Origin: Telopea speciosissima
Lineage: Eukaryota; Streptophyta; Magnoliopsida; Proteales; Proteaceae
DNA length: 64,000 nucleotides
Direction of reading: 5' to 3'
Assembly: GCF_018873765.1 (NCBI RefSeq)
Contig: NC_057918.1
Location: forward strand, 8,688,862-8,752,861
Every line of letters begins with the position of its first letter. Within the stretch, counting starts at the first letter, position 1. The translations under genes were made by a program, and so were the position numbers. The notes beneath the pieces are model-generated. The model had not been told where the DNA came from. It saw only the letters and a program-made list of their open reading frames with translations, and ran no database searches. This document shows, in pieces, positions 11,301 through 29,962 of the stretch.

Positions 11301-11939
11301 CCTAATTAATAATTATGGTGCTGCAGTAACTTTGCGCCATGGAAGATTTTATGTCTCCCACTGAGATTTTTGTGGTGAGAGCCTCCACCTTTCCACTTAT
11401 TACAGAACCGTAGTGGAACTTGAAACTTAAAAATGGACCGGGTTTTAATTTTTTACATGAACCAAAGAAAGAAAAAGAGGACTCAATTAACTCATTTCTG
11501 ATTCAAATTGGAGTCCACATTTGGAGCTGGCAAGCTTTTTTGGGCTTCTTTCGGCCCTAAAATTAAGCACTCTTTTTCTTCTTCTTCTTCTTGAGTCGAC
11601 AGAGTTTCTCTTACTCATGAAAGATGGAATTAGTATCCTTTTTTTTATTAAGAAAACCAGGAAGAATGGAAGACACCCAAAAAGGAACTCTAATAAGAGA
11701 CCCTGGGCCCGGGCTTCGAAAGATCGTTTATTATTATTTGGGTCCAGCAGAAAAAGTGTCACATCTAGACTTACAGAGAACCAAAATGGGCCCCAAGTCA
11801 AGCGATTGATTTGGTCATCCATGACCCAGTCCATGAGATGAGGCCATGGCCATAGAACTGAAAAAAAAAACATAGAAGATTTATAGGAATTGAAACCCTT
11901 CCTCTGCCACTCGATTAGACTACTTATTCTCTTTGGTTG

Positions 11940-12130
11940 GTCCAGGGTTTCAATAATTGGGACCGGCCTATTCGACCGATTTTGATTCTGACTGATCTGG
12001 TTTGACTGATCCTTCTACGGAAACTAGGGTTAGGACATGTTATGGTCGATGTCTCATCGATTTTGACTGATCCCAAACCGGATTAGAATCGACAGAGACT
12101 GATCTGGATCCTGATTTCTGGTTTTAAGCC
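11940..12130. repeat. Degenerate GATTCC/ATCGG dispersed repeat
   Basis: Starts with GGGTTTCAATAATTGG, contains repeated CTGATC, CGATTTTGA and GATTCTGACTGATCTGG words, and ends TTTCTGGTTTTAAG. The word set and the AT-rich borders resemble the island at 11105-11300. Non-coding. Confidence 0.4.
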
Positions 12131-12458
12131 TTGATCCAGGCTTCATCCTTGCTTGAGCATTTTGAATTCTTGGTCTGTTCATCTTCTATTTCGGACTGTT
12201 GGTTCAAACACCAGAGGCGTCATGCAGGGTTTGTTCCAAAAATGGTAATAGGATTTAGGTAGGTTGTAGTGTGGGTGGAAAAAGATGATCTGTGTTTTTG
12301 GCTCGTGCAAGTGAATCAGAAGGGATGGCTGTAGGAGTTTTTTTTATTTTTATTCTCTCAAGTATTTTATTTGCTATGTATAAACTAAATATGTTTTTTT
12401 CGTAAAGTCTAAATTAGATGTTCTTATAATATATTTATGATTTCGGTAACTACAAGTT

Positions 12459-12626
12459 GGTGAGCCTTAGCGCAACGGTTAAATTGTACAATTGCAATAT
12501 ATTGGTTGCAGGTTCAAAACTTATAAACAGCCGCTCTTGCAAAGCAAAGGGTAAAAGGCTGCATACATTGCTCCTCTTACACCCTACAGTAGCCGGGGGG
12601 GGGATTGTGCATTGGGACACTCTCTC
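12459..12626 (+). mobile_element. Au-type SINE, diverged copy
   Basis: The order of segments is that of the plant Au SINE: GGTGAGCCTTAGCGCAACGG (A-box region), then GGTTGCAGGTTCAAAAC (B-box region), then ACAGCC...CTCTTGCAAAGCAA, GGGTAAAAGGCTGCATACA, CCCTACAGTAGC and GGGACACTCT at the end. A cleaner copy lies at 35618-35783. The G-run before the end and several substitutions mark this as older. I could not identify a target duplication. Confidence 0.75.
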
Positions 12627-12913
12627 ACTAGGGTAGCTAATTTGGTTAAATTAGGTAAGATCTATGTTTGTAACAAAATAATGGTGACATGTTGTTTTTT
12701 TGCCTTTTTTCTTCTTTTCAAAACCTAACTGCTTTTCCTTCCAACCTTCCCTTTCATTGTTGCTTAATCTGCACTCATGCATTGAAAACCATTTCACTTA
12801 ATTCGTTTTATTTATTTATTTATTTTTCCTCCAATCATTCCACTTGCTTTACTATTGCTTTGTTTTATTGTTAGCTTTTATGTATACTCCTTTAAAAACC
12901 AAAAGAAAAAGGC

Positions 12914-12951
<38 letters not shown>

Positions 12952-13929
12952 AAAAGAAAAAAGAAAGGCCAACCTAATCTTTTGAAATTGTAGAAATGTT
13001 TGTTCTACCCAACCATTGAGTCTCTCTAGATTATCCTTTTTGTAATTTTGTTTGGTGGAGGTTCACAAGAAAGTTTATTTTGTATATTAATTATTAACAA
13101 GTTGACTTGAGTCCTGCACTCCTGCCTGGTTGGATTAATTTACGTAGACCAGAATGCCCATACCAAATTTATTTGAGTATGCTCAACTACATTTATTTTT
13201 TTATGTAATATTTTATTTTGGTATCCACATTTTTTATATTTTAAAGAGCACATTTGGGTGAGACAAGAATGATATAAAGTAAATTAAAGGGCACATATGT
13301 CACCCCAAAAAGTTTATTTATTGGGTCCGGATTTCCAAACTGTCCTATGGTATGGAGCTCTTATAACATGTCACATGCCTTAATAAATTGAGTAGGATCC
13401 ACATCAACACCAAGTGGTTTAAGGAACCAAATATTATTAAAAAACAAAAAAAGCGGGGGGCGGGGGGGAGTTGGAGGGAGGGCAGAAGTTCTTTGCGATG
13501 TTAGGACAGGGTTTGTTAACACCATCTCTTTCTACCTCTCTTTTTCATAAAAAATGATATTGACACCTTATTGCCTTCTTATGTATGAAATCATTATCTA
13601 TGTCGTTTATTCAAAAAACCTTTTCCTAAAAAAGAAAAAAAAAAAATTTTCTAGACAACCACAGACCACTAATAAGACCTCTCTCGACACAATAGACACT
13701 TGAACATCTTTTATCTACCATACTACACATCAATTGAGATCCACAATGAAAATTGTTAGATTAATGTTCTGTTTGATACACATTATTGGAATTTTTTATC
13801 ATTTGAGAATACAAAATCGACTTAGAATTCATTCCAAAATGCATACCAAACACTGCCTGACCTTTTATAATCAGAAGGATAAAGAGGGTTACATTGGGAT
13901 CAATAACCACCAATTCTGATTTGAGTAAA
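12627..13929. other. Gene-free stretch with poly-A run
   Basis: Holds an A-run of about 33 bases at 12917-12949, which may be the tail of an old retroposon or a plain mononucleotide repeat, and a G-rich patch near 13455-13470. No gene was recognised. Confidence 0.4.
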
Positions 13930-14075
13930 GAAAGAATCGGATTGAATGGGTCAAAAACACCTAAAACTGGTAAAAAAGCCCTAGAAATGTCGTTTCGGAT
14001 CAGGTCGATCTAATACAGATTTCTCAAATTCCGATCGGTATCACCTGATCCGATCCCGATTCCTTAAACCCTGGG
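13930..14075. repeat. Degenerate GATTCC/ATCGG dispersed repeat
   Basis: Contains GAATCGGATTGAATGGG, TTTCGGATCAGGTCGATC, CCGATCGGTATCACC and CCGATCCCGATTCC and ends at AAACCCTGGG. It belongs with the islands at 11.1 and 11.9 kb by word content. It lies about 540 bases upstream of the ROP start codon. Confidence 0.4.
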
Positions 14076-14610
14076 GTAAAGACGTAAAGTGTTTAATATG
14101 CCATTGCAAAGATTCCTCTCTCTGGCACCTTTTCTAGATATATACACAAACACACAGAGAGTAACAGGTACGATGGAAATAGCGAGTACATATAAGGGTG
14201 TTTTGGGAAATTAGGTGCAACTGCTTGGATTCTTGGATACACTTCACCACTCAACCAAAGCTCTCTCTCTCTTTCTCTCGGACTGTGACTGATACTCACC
14301 TTCCAAGTTCCGAGGCTCTTACAGGGAGATCAGGCGAGAAGGAACTATTGTTCCTCTCCCTTCAATTCCACTGTAACGTTGCCTTTCACTGTTTTCTGCC
14401 TGGTCAGTTTGTTTTGTGGTGATTCATTAATGCGAATCCGTACTTCTCACTCTTAATTTCTAAAACACGAGGAGGAGAAAAGGAAGAGAGATTGAGAATC
14501 ATGTGATCTACCTCTGTTTCCTTTCTTTATCTAAAGCTAAAAACAGCTCACTGTTTGTTCTTCTCTTTCTGTCTATATATATTTTCTCCCCTGAGAATAT
14601 CGTTTATACA

Positions 14611-21587
<6,977 letters not shown>

Positions 21588-22479
21588 TGATGTTGTAGCA
21601 CATGTTCCACTACCTTACTGTGGCATTTGGGATTTCTTCAGCATGTTTGGATAATGCTGCCAGATTGCTCACTTATTTTGTGCGGATAGTGCTTCAGTTA
21701 GAAACGAGGCAGTTTGTTCCTGGGAACCTGTCACAAGCATTGTGCCGACTTCAAATTTCTAAACTTAATGTTCTAATTACAGAAATCATGGATATTTGAC
21801 ACTAAAATGTGCTCTGTAAAAAGCTGAGTTATCATTTTGTTGTTATTGAAATGAAGTGTATTGAGTTTCAATGTAATTTGCGATGTAATTAGCGTTTAGT
21901 ATAAGTAATCATCTGGTATTCATTCATGATTTTTTTTTAAAAAAAATTTCTCCAACTGTTTGATGAATGAATTTATATGTTAGTTATAAAAAACTGGCAA
22001 TTTTCCTTCCCAAAACCAATAAAAAAGTTAGTGGGGGTTGATTTCGTTCACTGCCTTCCCTTCTTCCTTCGGTTGAGTTAAAACATAAAATAGGTTCTTA
22101 GAGGGAGAGTTCATGGTATATTCAATCAATGCCTCCCTTGGAGGTCCGGTGGATGATGATGGAAAACTGAACCTAAACCCGGTCCAAAGTCTTGCCGGCC
22201 AAAATACTCAAACCAATTTATGTATATATATATATATATATTTTTTTTTTCTTTCTTCCTGTGAATACCAATATATGTATAATGCAATAGTAGATAAACT
22301 CATAAACATGGAATACAGAAGGAATTGAAGGAAGTTTATTCATGATGTAATGTTGTAACCAAGGAAGTCATTTTAATTGTTTAGTAATTTTCACTGATGT
22401 ACATTATAATACCTCACGTTTTCTCCCATTCCACTCAATATGATCTCTGCTCATGCTTTGAAAAATCAAATCAGAATTG
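21588..22479. other. ROP 3' flank
   Basis: Probable 3' untranslated and downstream sequence of the ROP gene. It holds an AT dinucleotide run near 22221-22240 followed by a T-run. No gene was recognised. Confidence 0.4.
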
Positions 22480-22750
22480 ACAGTTTGGAAACAGAATCGG
22501 GTCACCGATTCTAATCCGATTCCAAAAATTCATTTTGGAAAATCCATCACAAATGCATTTTGATCTTATTTTTTTAACCGATTTTTACCATTTTACTTAA
22601 CAAAATTGTAGAAAATGAATAAAAAAACTAAAAATAAATGTAATTTTTAAAGAAAAACAAGGATAAATCCATCTAATCCAACCTGATTCAAGGCGATCCA
22701 GATCTGTATCGACGGAGACTGATTCTGTAACAAAATCCGATAAAATCATG
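22480..22750. repeat. Degenerate GATTCC/ATCGG dispersed repeat
   Basis: Words such as CAGAATCGGGTCACCGATTC, AATCCGATTCCAAAAATTC, GGCGATCCAGATCTG and GACGGAGACTGATTCTG mark this as another member of the islands seen at 11-14 kb. GACGGAGACTGAT resembles GACAGAGACTGATC near 12095. Non-coding. Confidence 0.4.
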
Positions 22751-23388
22751 CTCGGACTCCTGTCATATCTTTGCCATATTCAGTCATGGTTTTCAGGTAA
22801 TCAAATTTTAATTAGGAATCCCTCCCTCCCTCCCTTAGATCCGCATTGTTCAAGTGCATTATATGAGAGAGAGGGAGAATTATGTTTGAGATTCTTTTTT
22901 TGTTTATTTTTGGTAGAAGTTTGAGACTCTTTAAAAGGCATAAAACACAAAAGCCCAATCATGAATCATGAATCATGTGAGAAAAAAAAATTTGACGTTG
23001 CGGAAATTTTTTTCCTTGTCTATTGTTTTCCCTTCCCCCGGTTGAAGCCCAAGCCTTGGCAATACGGAGAAACGGTAACCTCGACATGAAACTTGATGAA
23101 AGTTCCAATACATGAAGAGCTAATTAATCTCCCCCTATTTAATGAGTATGATTATCTACTTATTCGTGTCTAGTTGTTTTATGTAGTAAAATTGTATGAC
23201 GAGGTGATAACATGTGTTTTTTTACTGTCACAAATAGTAACATTGACTGGTCAACAAATACTGAATTATTTTCATAAAATAAATATTAAAAATATTACTC
23301 TAAAATTTATTAGACAGACAATGACACCAATCTCAACCCCTAAGCTAAGAGGGTGAAGCCTTATGACACCTGACTGAATCCACTTGAG

Positions 23389-23391
<3 letters not shown>

Positions 23392-23420
<29 letters not shown>
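23392..23420. repeat. (GA)n microsatellite
   Basis: An uninterrupted GA run of about 13 units lies just downstream of the MLP gene's stop codon. Confidence 0.85.
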
Positions 23421-23474
23421 TCCAAAAAAGACAAAAATATTAAGGCAATTAAGGCAGCTGGGGGCCGGCCTTAA

Positions 23475-24107
23475 TTAAGTTTTTTTGGTAAGAAGGTAGT
23501 CATCCAAGGCCTTGAAGACATTGAGTGCGAAGTCTTTGATGAGGTGTGGATCAGGAACATCTCCACTTGCCTTCTCGAACTCACAGGACCATTTCACCAA
23601 GCTCCCCTGTCCTTTGGAGATCACCTGAAGCTTGTTCTTGATATGCTTGTAGAACTTGGACACATCTCCATCAATGAGGCTGAAAGCTACCTCTTTCCCT
23701 TCCTCATCCACCGCATCGATTCTCTCCTTTGAAAACTTTACCCCTGGTATCTGTATCTCTGTACGTACGTGTTCATTCATTTTTATTATTATTTAATTAG
23801 AATACGTACGTCATCACTGGTAATAAATAAATAAATAAATGAATAATAAAACAAACAAGAGGAGCAACACACAGCAAGCAAGCAAGCAGCAGATCGTGTT
23901 TTTGAACTGAACTTTACTACCTTCGGCGTAAGTCATGAGCCTGACGGAGCCAACACACTTGCCATCTCCTTCGACAACTTGAATGCTCTTGTAATGTGTA
24001 GGTAATACCTTGGGGAAGAGAGTGGTGGAGTCCCTTACGCTTTCCCAGAACTTATCTGCACTGCTCTTCACCTCCATCTCTGCTTCAAGCTTCCCGCTGG
24101 AACCCAT
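23475..24107 (-). CDS. Major latex protein-like (MLP, Bet v 1 family), 2 exons, 156 aa
   Basis: MLPs are small cytosolic proteins of the Bet v 1/START-like fold with a hydrophobic ligand pocket, linked to defence, stress and long-distance transport; the ligand here is unknown. Exon 1 is 24107-23921 (62 codons plus one base), starting MGSSGKLEAEMEVKSSADKF, with the family's glycine loop as EGDGKCVGSVRLMTY (residues 46-60). Exon 2 is best read from 23758 to the stop at 23475, with SKERIDAVDEEGKEV, FSLIDGDVSKFYKHIK, GSLVKWSCEFEKA and DYLL near the end, all typical of MLPs. The single intron is at the family's usual place after YAE. An alternative acceptor a few bases downstream would shorten the loop by five residues. 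Length fits the family (about 150-160 aa). The gene looks intact. Confidence 0.93.
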
Positions 24108-24240
24108 TTTATTTTATTTATTTATTTAATCAATCCTTCTTCTTTCACAGCAGTACTGGACAACACAAACTTAACTTGCAAATGGAACAATTTTGCTACG
24201 GTGCTGTGATGAGATCGATCTTATAACGTACGTGATCACA

Positions 24241-24250
24241 ATTATATATC
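24241..24250 (-). promoter_or_regulatory. Possible TATA box of the MLP gene
   Basis: On the minus strand GATATATAAT lies about 135 bases before the MLP start codon, a reasonable place for a TATA box. It sits among GATCGATC words. Position is the only support. Confidence 0.35.
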
Positions 24251-24392
24251 GATCGACATGGATGATGGAACACAGCTGGGGTTCTGTAACTAAGGGAGGC
24301 ATGGGCCTCAACTAATTTAAGACCAGGGGTCCGCGTTGAATTAAATGCCATTACTATGGATGTAATGTATCGATGGATCCATCGGACTCGGC

Positions 24393-24532
24393 TCCTGTCA
24401 ATCCGGGCAGCAGTTCTGCATTTACCGCCTTACCCTTGCTCGGGCAAGGTGTTGGACAGGGGTAAGGCAGTCGATGCGCATCGTCTCATCTTAGGTGCTG
24501 CACATGACTGCACGCTGTCCGAATTGACAGGA
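24393..24532. repeat. Foldback element with short terminal inverted repeats
   Basis: TCCTGTCAATCCGG (24393-24406) is matched by CCGAATTGACAGGA (24519-24532), 13 of 14 bases after reverse complement. Inside, CTTACCC and GGGTAAG make a second, nested pair. The 140-base element is clearly richer in GC than its surroundings, which suggests it arrived by insertion. Non-coding; family unknown. Confidence 0.5.
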
Positions 24533-24639
24533 ACTTTTTCAGGATGGAGATCCTCTATTACCGAGTTGCTCGACAAGACCGTGTTATCTAGACACAACAA
24601 GGAATAGAATAACCGCCTTACCCCCTGCCCTAAATCGAT

Positions 24640-25540
24640 CAGAACCGATTCCAAAAACCATAGAATCGACTCCTTACACCTGAAAATCTAACAGTTCGGT
24701 TTCAAAAACCCTAAAAATTGAAAGCAATAATTGTCACTGGCCCTCCAACTTCCAACGGTTCATCGTCGGTGCATTCAATGCTTTTTTTTAATCTTTTTTT
24801 GGGTAATAATGCTTTTTAACTCTTAGGGCATCGCTTTAAGGCACCTCCTGTTTTAAGGTACTCCACTATACCCTAATTCACAGAGTGACCGATTTCTTTC
24901 GGCCTTAGCCAAAACATCCTGGGCTAATAGATATTTATAATTCGAGGTTGTCAATCGGTATAGTATTGGTTATTTGTATAGTACTGGTTATTTGGTACCA
25001 TTTCGGTTTGACACAAAAGACAAAAAGTAGATATCGAAATGGTATTGTATTAAGAATATCTATTATATTTCTAATACCAATATTGAATTGCTTCGATAAT
25101 GTTTCTATTCAGTATACATACGGTTCTGTATTCAGCTTGGATCCCATTCTTAGTAGGCACTATCTTAGTATCTCAGTATTTTTAATTCAGTTCCAGCCCA
25201 CAAGGCAACAAAAGTAGATATGCATCGCAGCACCATTCATGAATGAGATTAGAATGGTTAGGACATTAGGCCTTTGGGATTTAGGGTTTTTGACTTTTGA
25301 GGAATGAACATGTGTAGTCGGTATCCTTAGTTCGGTTAAAAAACAGACAATTTGGTATGGTTCGATACATGTCAAACGATTTTGTCTTAGAAACCGATAC
25401 CATATCAAACTGAGAAAATTTCCTTTTTTGAATATCCAAATCATATCGATTTTTCTTCGACTCGATATGGTACAGTTTTAAACGGTCAATTTTGATTTCG
25501 ATTTCGATTTCGATATTTGAATTCAATTCCAAATTGACAC
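24640..25540. repeat. Cluster of degenerate dispersed repeats
   Basis: Two islands, near 24640-24720 and 25320-25540, with CGATTCC, ACCGATACC, GGTATGG and GATTTCGATTTCGATT words, plus a stretch near 24950-25160 with GGTATAGTA and GGTTATTTG repeats. All are non-coding and resemble the GATTCC/ATCGG islands elsewhere, with more decay. Confidence 0.35.
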
Positions 25541-26394
25541 CCTATATATTTGAAAACATGCCCAACGTCCCAAACAGTCGATTTGAAACTTCTATAATTC
25601 TTACACCTCATCTCCTACAAGTACAGGGGGAATATGACAATACCATATATGTAGAAATTATTAAAGAAAAAATAGAGAATGCCACAAAGACCTAACTGAG
25701 TGAAGAGAGAAAGAGAGAGAGTGAACACACATGAGTGTTGGAATCAATCATCATTTACAGAGGGTTGCACAAAGACACATGTCATAACCTTACCCTGTAA
25801 GTGATTTGGGTTCAAATTAAAGCAGATTAGTGGAAAAGGGAAAACCGGAAAAAGGTAGAAGGGAGGAATGCATTCCCATCTTTTGCGATATATTAAAAAA
25901 GGGAAGGAGAATGCTGCAAGGTTCCATGCCCCTTGCACCAGTGCGGGGCCAATGAAAGGACGTATATGGGCATCAGTTTAGGGAATTTTTCATTTTGTAA
26001 GGGGGTGGGGTAGTTATTTCAAGGGGAGGGCCATGCGACTAAACAACGTTCCTTTTCCCATTAAAAAATAAAGTATCAAAGAAGACAGACTTACCATGAA
26101 AATGTCCATGCACCCACTTGAGTACTATTTGAATAAGACTAAGTTTTCCTTAACCATGTAGTGAAAAAATCTTTTTTTTTTTTTTTTTGGGGGTACTATG
26201 ATCATGTGATTGAATTCCCACGTTATAATTAAAATTCCATCCTTATAGAACATAATGAATAACAATTTTTCCTATACTGATTAAAAAAGTTAGATATCCT
26301 TGGATGTAAAGTTTCCCTCTTCACTGTTACCAAAAAGAAAGATTCCCTCTCCACCATTGGTGTATAGAAAATTAAATTTGGATCAACTACCTAT
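25541..26394. other. Gene-free stretch
   Basis: AT-rich sequence with a T-run near 26171-26188. A segment around 25919-25975 (CCCTTGCACCAGTGC, GGGCCA) resembles one near 53006-53060. No gene was recognised. Confidence 0.4.
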
Positions 26395-26486
26395 ATGGGG
26401 ATGGGTGATGACAGATTTGACCCTTTTATAAGGCATGGATCCCACACCCTCATGGAGGGTTCAGATCTGTCCCCACCCATCCCCAT
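26395..26486. repeat. Foldback element, 92 bases
   Basis: The left arm ATGGGGATGGGTG...GACAGAT (26395-26424) and the right arm (26456-26486) are inverted copies over about 30 bases with about three substitutions and a one-base indel; the unpaired middle is about 31 bases. It could be a tiny MITE or the fold-back core of one. No target duplication was identified. Confidence 0.55.
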
Positions 26487-26786
26487 TGGAGAATCTTAAG
26501 AATAAATTAAAACGGGTTCTTGAACTGGCTTTACTGGTCACACTAATCACATGCGACATGACATGACCACATGTTGGTGCAGTGATCACTGATCACCTTT
26601 GATGGTTAGTGGCTTTATAAACATGGGCTGCCAAGTCTTTGGGCCTACCTGGACCTATTATTTCTACCAAGTGGAGAGTTTGTGGAGACTCGATCGGGGC
26701 CGGGACTGGGGCCGGGACTGGGCCTAGGAATTTGGTAATTATCAGTTTAGCATCTCCTTAGTAAAATTTACAGATTTACCAAGGCT

Positions 26787-27060
26787 CCGTTTGGTTGCAA
26801 GGGGTATTAAAGGGAAGGGAAGTGATATTTTCATACTAATTAATTATTTGTCCCACCAAATTGGTTTAAGGTGTTAAATAATTTGTGAATTTACATTTTA
26901 TCCTTTTAGCATGACACACAATATTTTTCTTACAATTGTAATAGTTTCATTTCATATGTATATTCGAAAAAAAGTGTATTACAGTGACGTCGTTTAATAA
27001 TAACATAAAAATATGTTACTTTCAAGTTATTTTTGAAAGGGAGAGGGTTTGCAATACGGA
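26787..27060. repeat. Possible single end of a MITE-like element
   Basis: GGCTCCGTTTGGTTGCAAGG at 26785-26804 resembles the ends of the element at 19720-20016 and is a common start for plant MITEs. I could not find the opposite end nearby, so the limits are a guess and the copy is probably truncated. Confidence 0.3.
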
Positions 27061-28136
27061 TAGTGTGTGCAGTTTCACGCCTTGGAAGAGAGGTATTATG
27101 AAAAATAAAGGGGCGTATGAGACATTTTACAGAGGTGTGCTACAATAATCTACGTCTTATATATGAGTGGTGCTAACGTGCACTTTTGAAATTAAGCTGG
27201 CATTGTGCAAAACCTTTTTTCTTTTTAAAAATAAGACAAGGACAATTAAAAAGTATCGACTTCTAAATATACCTATGGAGATGTCAATCTGACACAACCC
27301 ATAACATGAAATTTTGATTTTAAAAGTCTGTTTCAAAGTAAGAAGGGAAAACTGATTTCCACTTTTTTTTTTTTAAAAAAAAATTTATTTGAGAGTTAGA
27401 TATTTACTTTTAAAAATTTCTGAACTCTTAAATAAAAGAATTTGGTGCTTAGAGCCTTAGAATAGAAAATTTCACAATATCAATCAAGAGAATTTCACAT
27501 GCAAAGAATAATTTGTCATATAACTGATCAGTTTTTCAGTTTCATATGATGGCTGAGTGCACCAATAGGAGGGGAGAGGGTGATGAATCATCCACAAGGG
27601 ATGTGAAACAGTGTGGGACCCATGGGTGGGATGTGAAGTCATCATGTGCTTAATTTTCCCAAACCCTAATTTTGTAAAAGTGGTCAAATTCATTTTTTTT
27701 TTGGTGGGGGTATTCAGTATTGGGACTGTCAGGTTTTCTGGAAAGTAAGAACTCACATAATGACCTTTAGTCGAACACACACCCTCACTTGGAAGAGCTT
27801 TTTCCACCTTGACTAGAATTTGTCTAGAAAACACAAAGACAGGAGGGGGTCACCAATACTTTCCATGAAACAAACCAAGATTACAACCTAATAAAACCAT
27901 GAAACCTCAAAGAGGACACCATGAACCTAGAACCCGTTAAAAAGTGAGATATGAAAGCCATATATCTTAAACTATGAACCTAAACATGAAACTTAATAGT
28001 CTAATACCCAATGAAACCCCACCAAATCAAAATATGAGATATAAAAATTTTTATATATCTAATGGAGAAAACTTCTGACTTTAGAAAAAAAGAGGTGCTC
28101 TACCAAGGTCGGCAATGCAATTGAGATAGGACTAGG

Positions 28137-28226
28137 ATCCTCTCCAGTGCGCATCAGATGGCTGGGCACTAGATCGGCCTTGGAGTGTGCCAATTTGTCA
28201 GCCATCCGATGCGCGTTGAAGAGGAT
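28137..28226. repeat. Foldback element, 90 bases
   Basis: The first 28 bases (ATCCTCTCCAGTGCGCATC...) and the last 28, reverse-complemented, agree at 24 positions. A second pair, GGCAC and GTGCC, lies further in. The whole element could form a single long hairpin. It is GC-richer than its flanks and non-coding. A MITE or other foldback transposon remnant is the likeliest source. Confidence 0.6.
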
Positions 28227-29962
28227 TTTCATGCGTTGAGATATGCTGTCAAATTTGATTAATAACCTATAAAACAAATTTTCTTTATTTATCAAATCAA
28301 ATTGTTAAATCATCTATCCATTTAATAGATAAATTTTTTTTGGGTGTTTAAAAGAGTGATAGTGATATACATGCATGCACGCACACACTCACTCTTTCTC
28401 TCTATCTCAAAAAAAAAATGTTGAACATGTTTTATTTAACAAAGTTTTTTTTTTTTTGTCCTATCAAAAGAGATGTTGAACAGGTTTTATTTAACTAAGT
28501 TTTTTTTCCCATAAAAATAGTTGACTTCGTGGGTAGATAATGAAAATATGCTCCTAAAGATTGAATTAGACCTCCATGTGGCAGAAGATAGCCATTTCAC
28601 TAATGGAGAAAACCATTACCTTTTTATTTTTTCTGTCTCACCATAATATTAGATGTATCAAAGAGGGATACGGATTATAATGAAACATAAAAATGTCATC
28701 ATTTAATTGTCTTGAAATAATTTCAATAGATATTGATTCGTATGTTAGAGTTTACATCATTAAATAAGAAGAGAGCAGAAAATTCTTAAAGAAAGTGTGT
28801 TGGACTATAGGAAATTTTTTTTCTTTTCCTTTTGCTGAATTCACTCTCATCTCATAAATGAGACCTACTGATAGGTGGTTCTTGATCTGTTATGGTAGGA
28901 AGTAGAAACCCCATCACTTCAATTTAAGTTTTAAGGTGAAACTGTTGAACCCGATAAATAAACTTGAGATTCACCTCACCCTTGACGTGTATCTGAAACT
29001 GTTGATTCCTTGAACTCTACTGTGTGGCTTTGATAACAAATCCAATGATTTTGTTAACTGCCTATCTATATATTCCTTCCTCAACTACAACCCTGCGTGA
29101 TCATTGTTGGTCGCTGCTGCTCTGACCAGAAGAAAGGGAAGAGAGAATGTCTGGGCCCTGGGCGCTGCTCTGTCCATGTCAATAGCTGATTCATGTGGGA
29201 AATTAGTGGGAAGGTAATCCTAATCTCTATTATCCATTTTATTATTGGAAAATTCCTGAACTTCTTAGTGCACCAAACATATCATAAATTACAGAATCGG
29301 AACAGGGTAGGGACTAGGGGAGAGAACATTTGAAGAAATGATTGAAAGCTTCCCCTCAACGGCTATCTCTCTCTCTCTTCTACTCAAAAGAAAAAGAAAA
29401 ACAAAAAAAAGGGGGAGAAATGGAGGGAGAGGGAGAATGCAGTTTATCTTTCCTTGTCAAATACACCCCATTGGAGAAGCATTTCTCTTTTTCTTTCTTT
29501 GCTTTCCTTTTCCTTCAAGTACTTTTTCTTCTTATTTTTCCCTGCACAAAATATCCTGTTATTTCACGTCTTCTACTTGGTTAATGCAGGTAGGTAGGAG
29601 ATGGGATTGTTGAGTATACCTCAAATCTAATTCACTTGCTCTGTACGTACTCTTGGGAGGATTCGTATACTCGTTTTCCCCTTTTCTGCTTACTTGCTAA
29701 TAATAATCTTTCCGATTTCCTTCGTTTCTGGTTTGAGAAGGAATGAGGCGTCGTAGTTATATGATGCTAAAAGGGTGTTCTTTACTTTCTGTTGGGTGGT
29801 ATATGAAACGGGTCTTTCTGACTCTGGGGAAACTATAGGGAATTAATTCGGACTTTTCATCTGCTTGTCTGTGTAAGGTGTTACTCTTGTCAATTAAATT
29901 ATCAAATAGGAAGACTCTTATTCTGTTTTCGTCCAGCAGATTGCTATCTTCACAGAATCATT
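28227..29962. other. Gene-free stretch and probable PBL28 promoter/leader
   Basis: 28.2-29.1 kb is AT-rich with no feature. From about 29.1 kb the sequence becomes pyrimidine-rich near 29360-29380 and 29480-29540, consistent with the promoter or 5' untranslated region of the kinase gene. Short frames there (around 29340-29610) are low-complexity and not convincing. Confidence 0.4.

Noticed and set aside
11487-11873. Opposing frames of about 106-128 codons
   Set aside because: They arise from CTT/GAA-rich sequence and give low-complexity peptides on both strands.
29338-29613. Two frames of 80-91 codons before the kinase gene
   Set aside because: They come from a pyrimidine- and purine-rich leader region and lack any domain.
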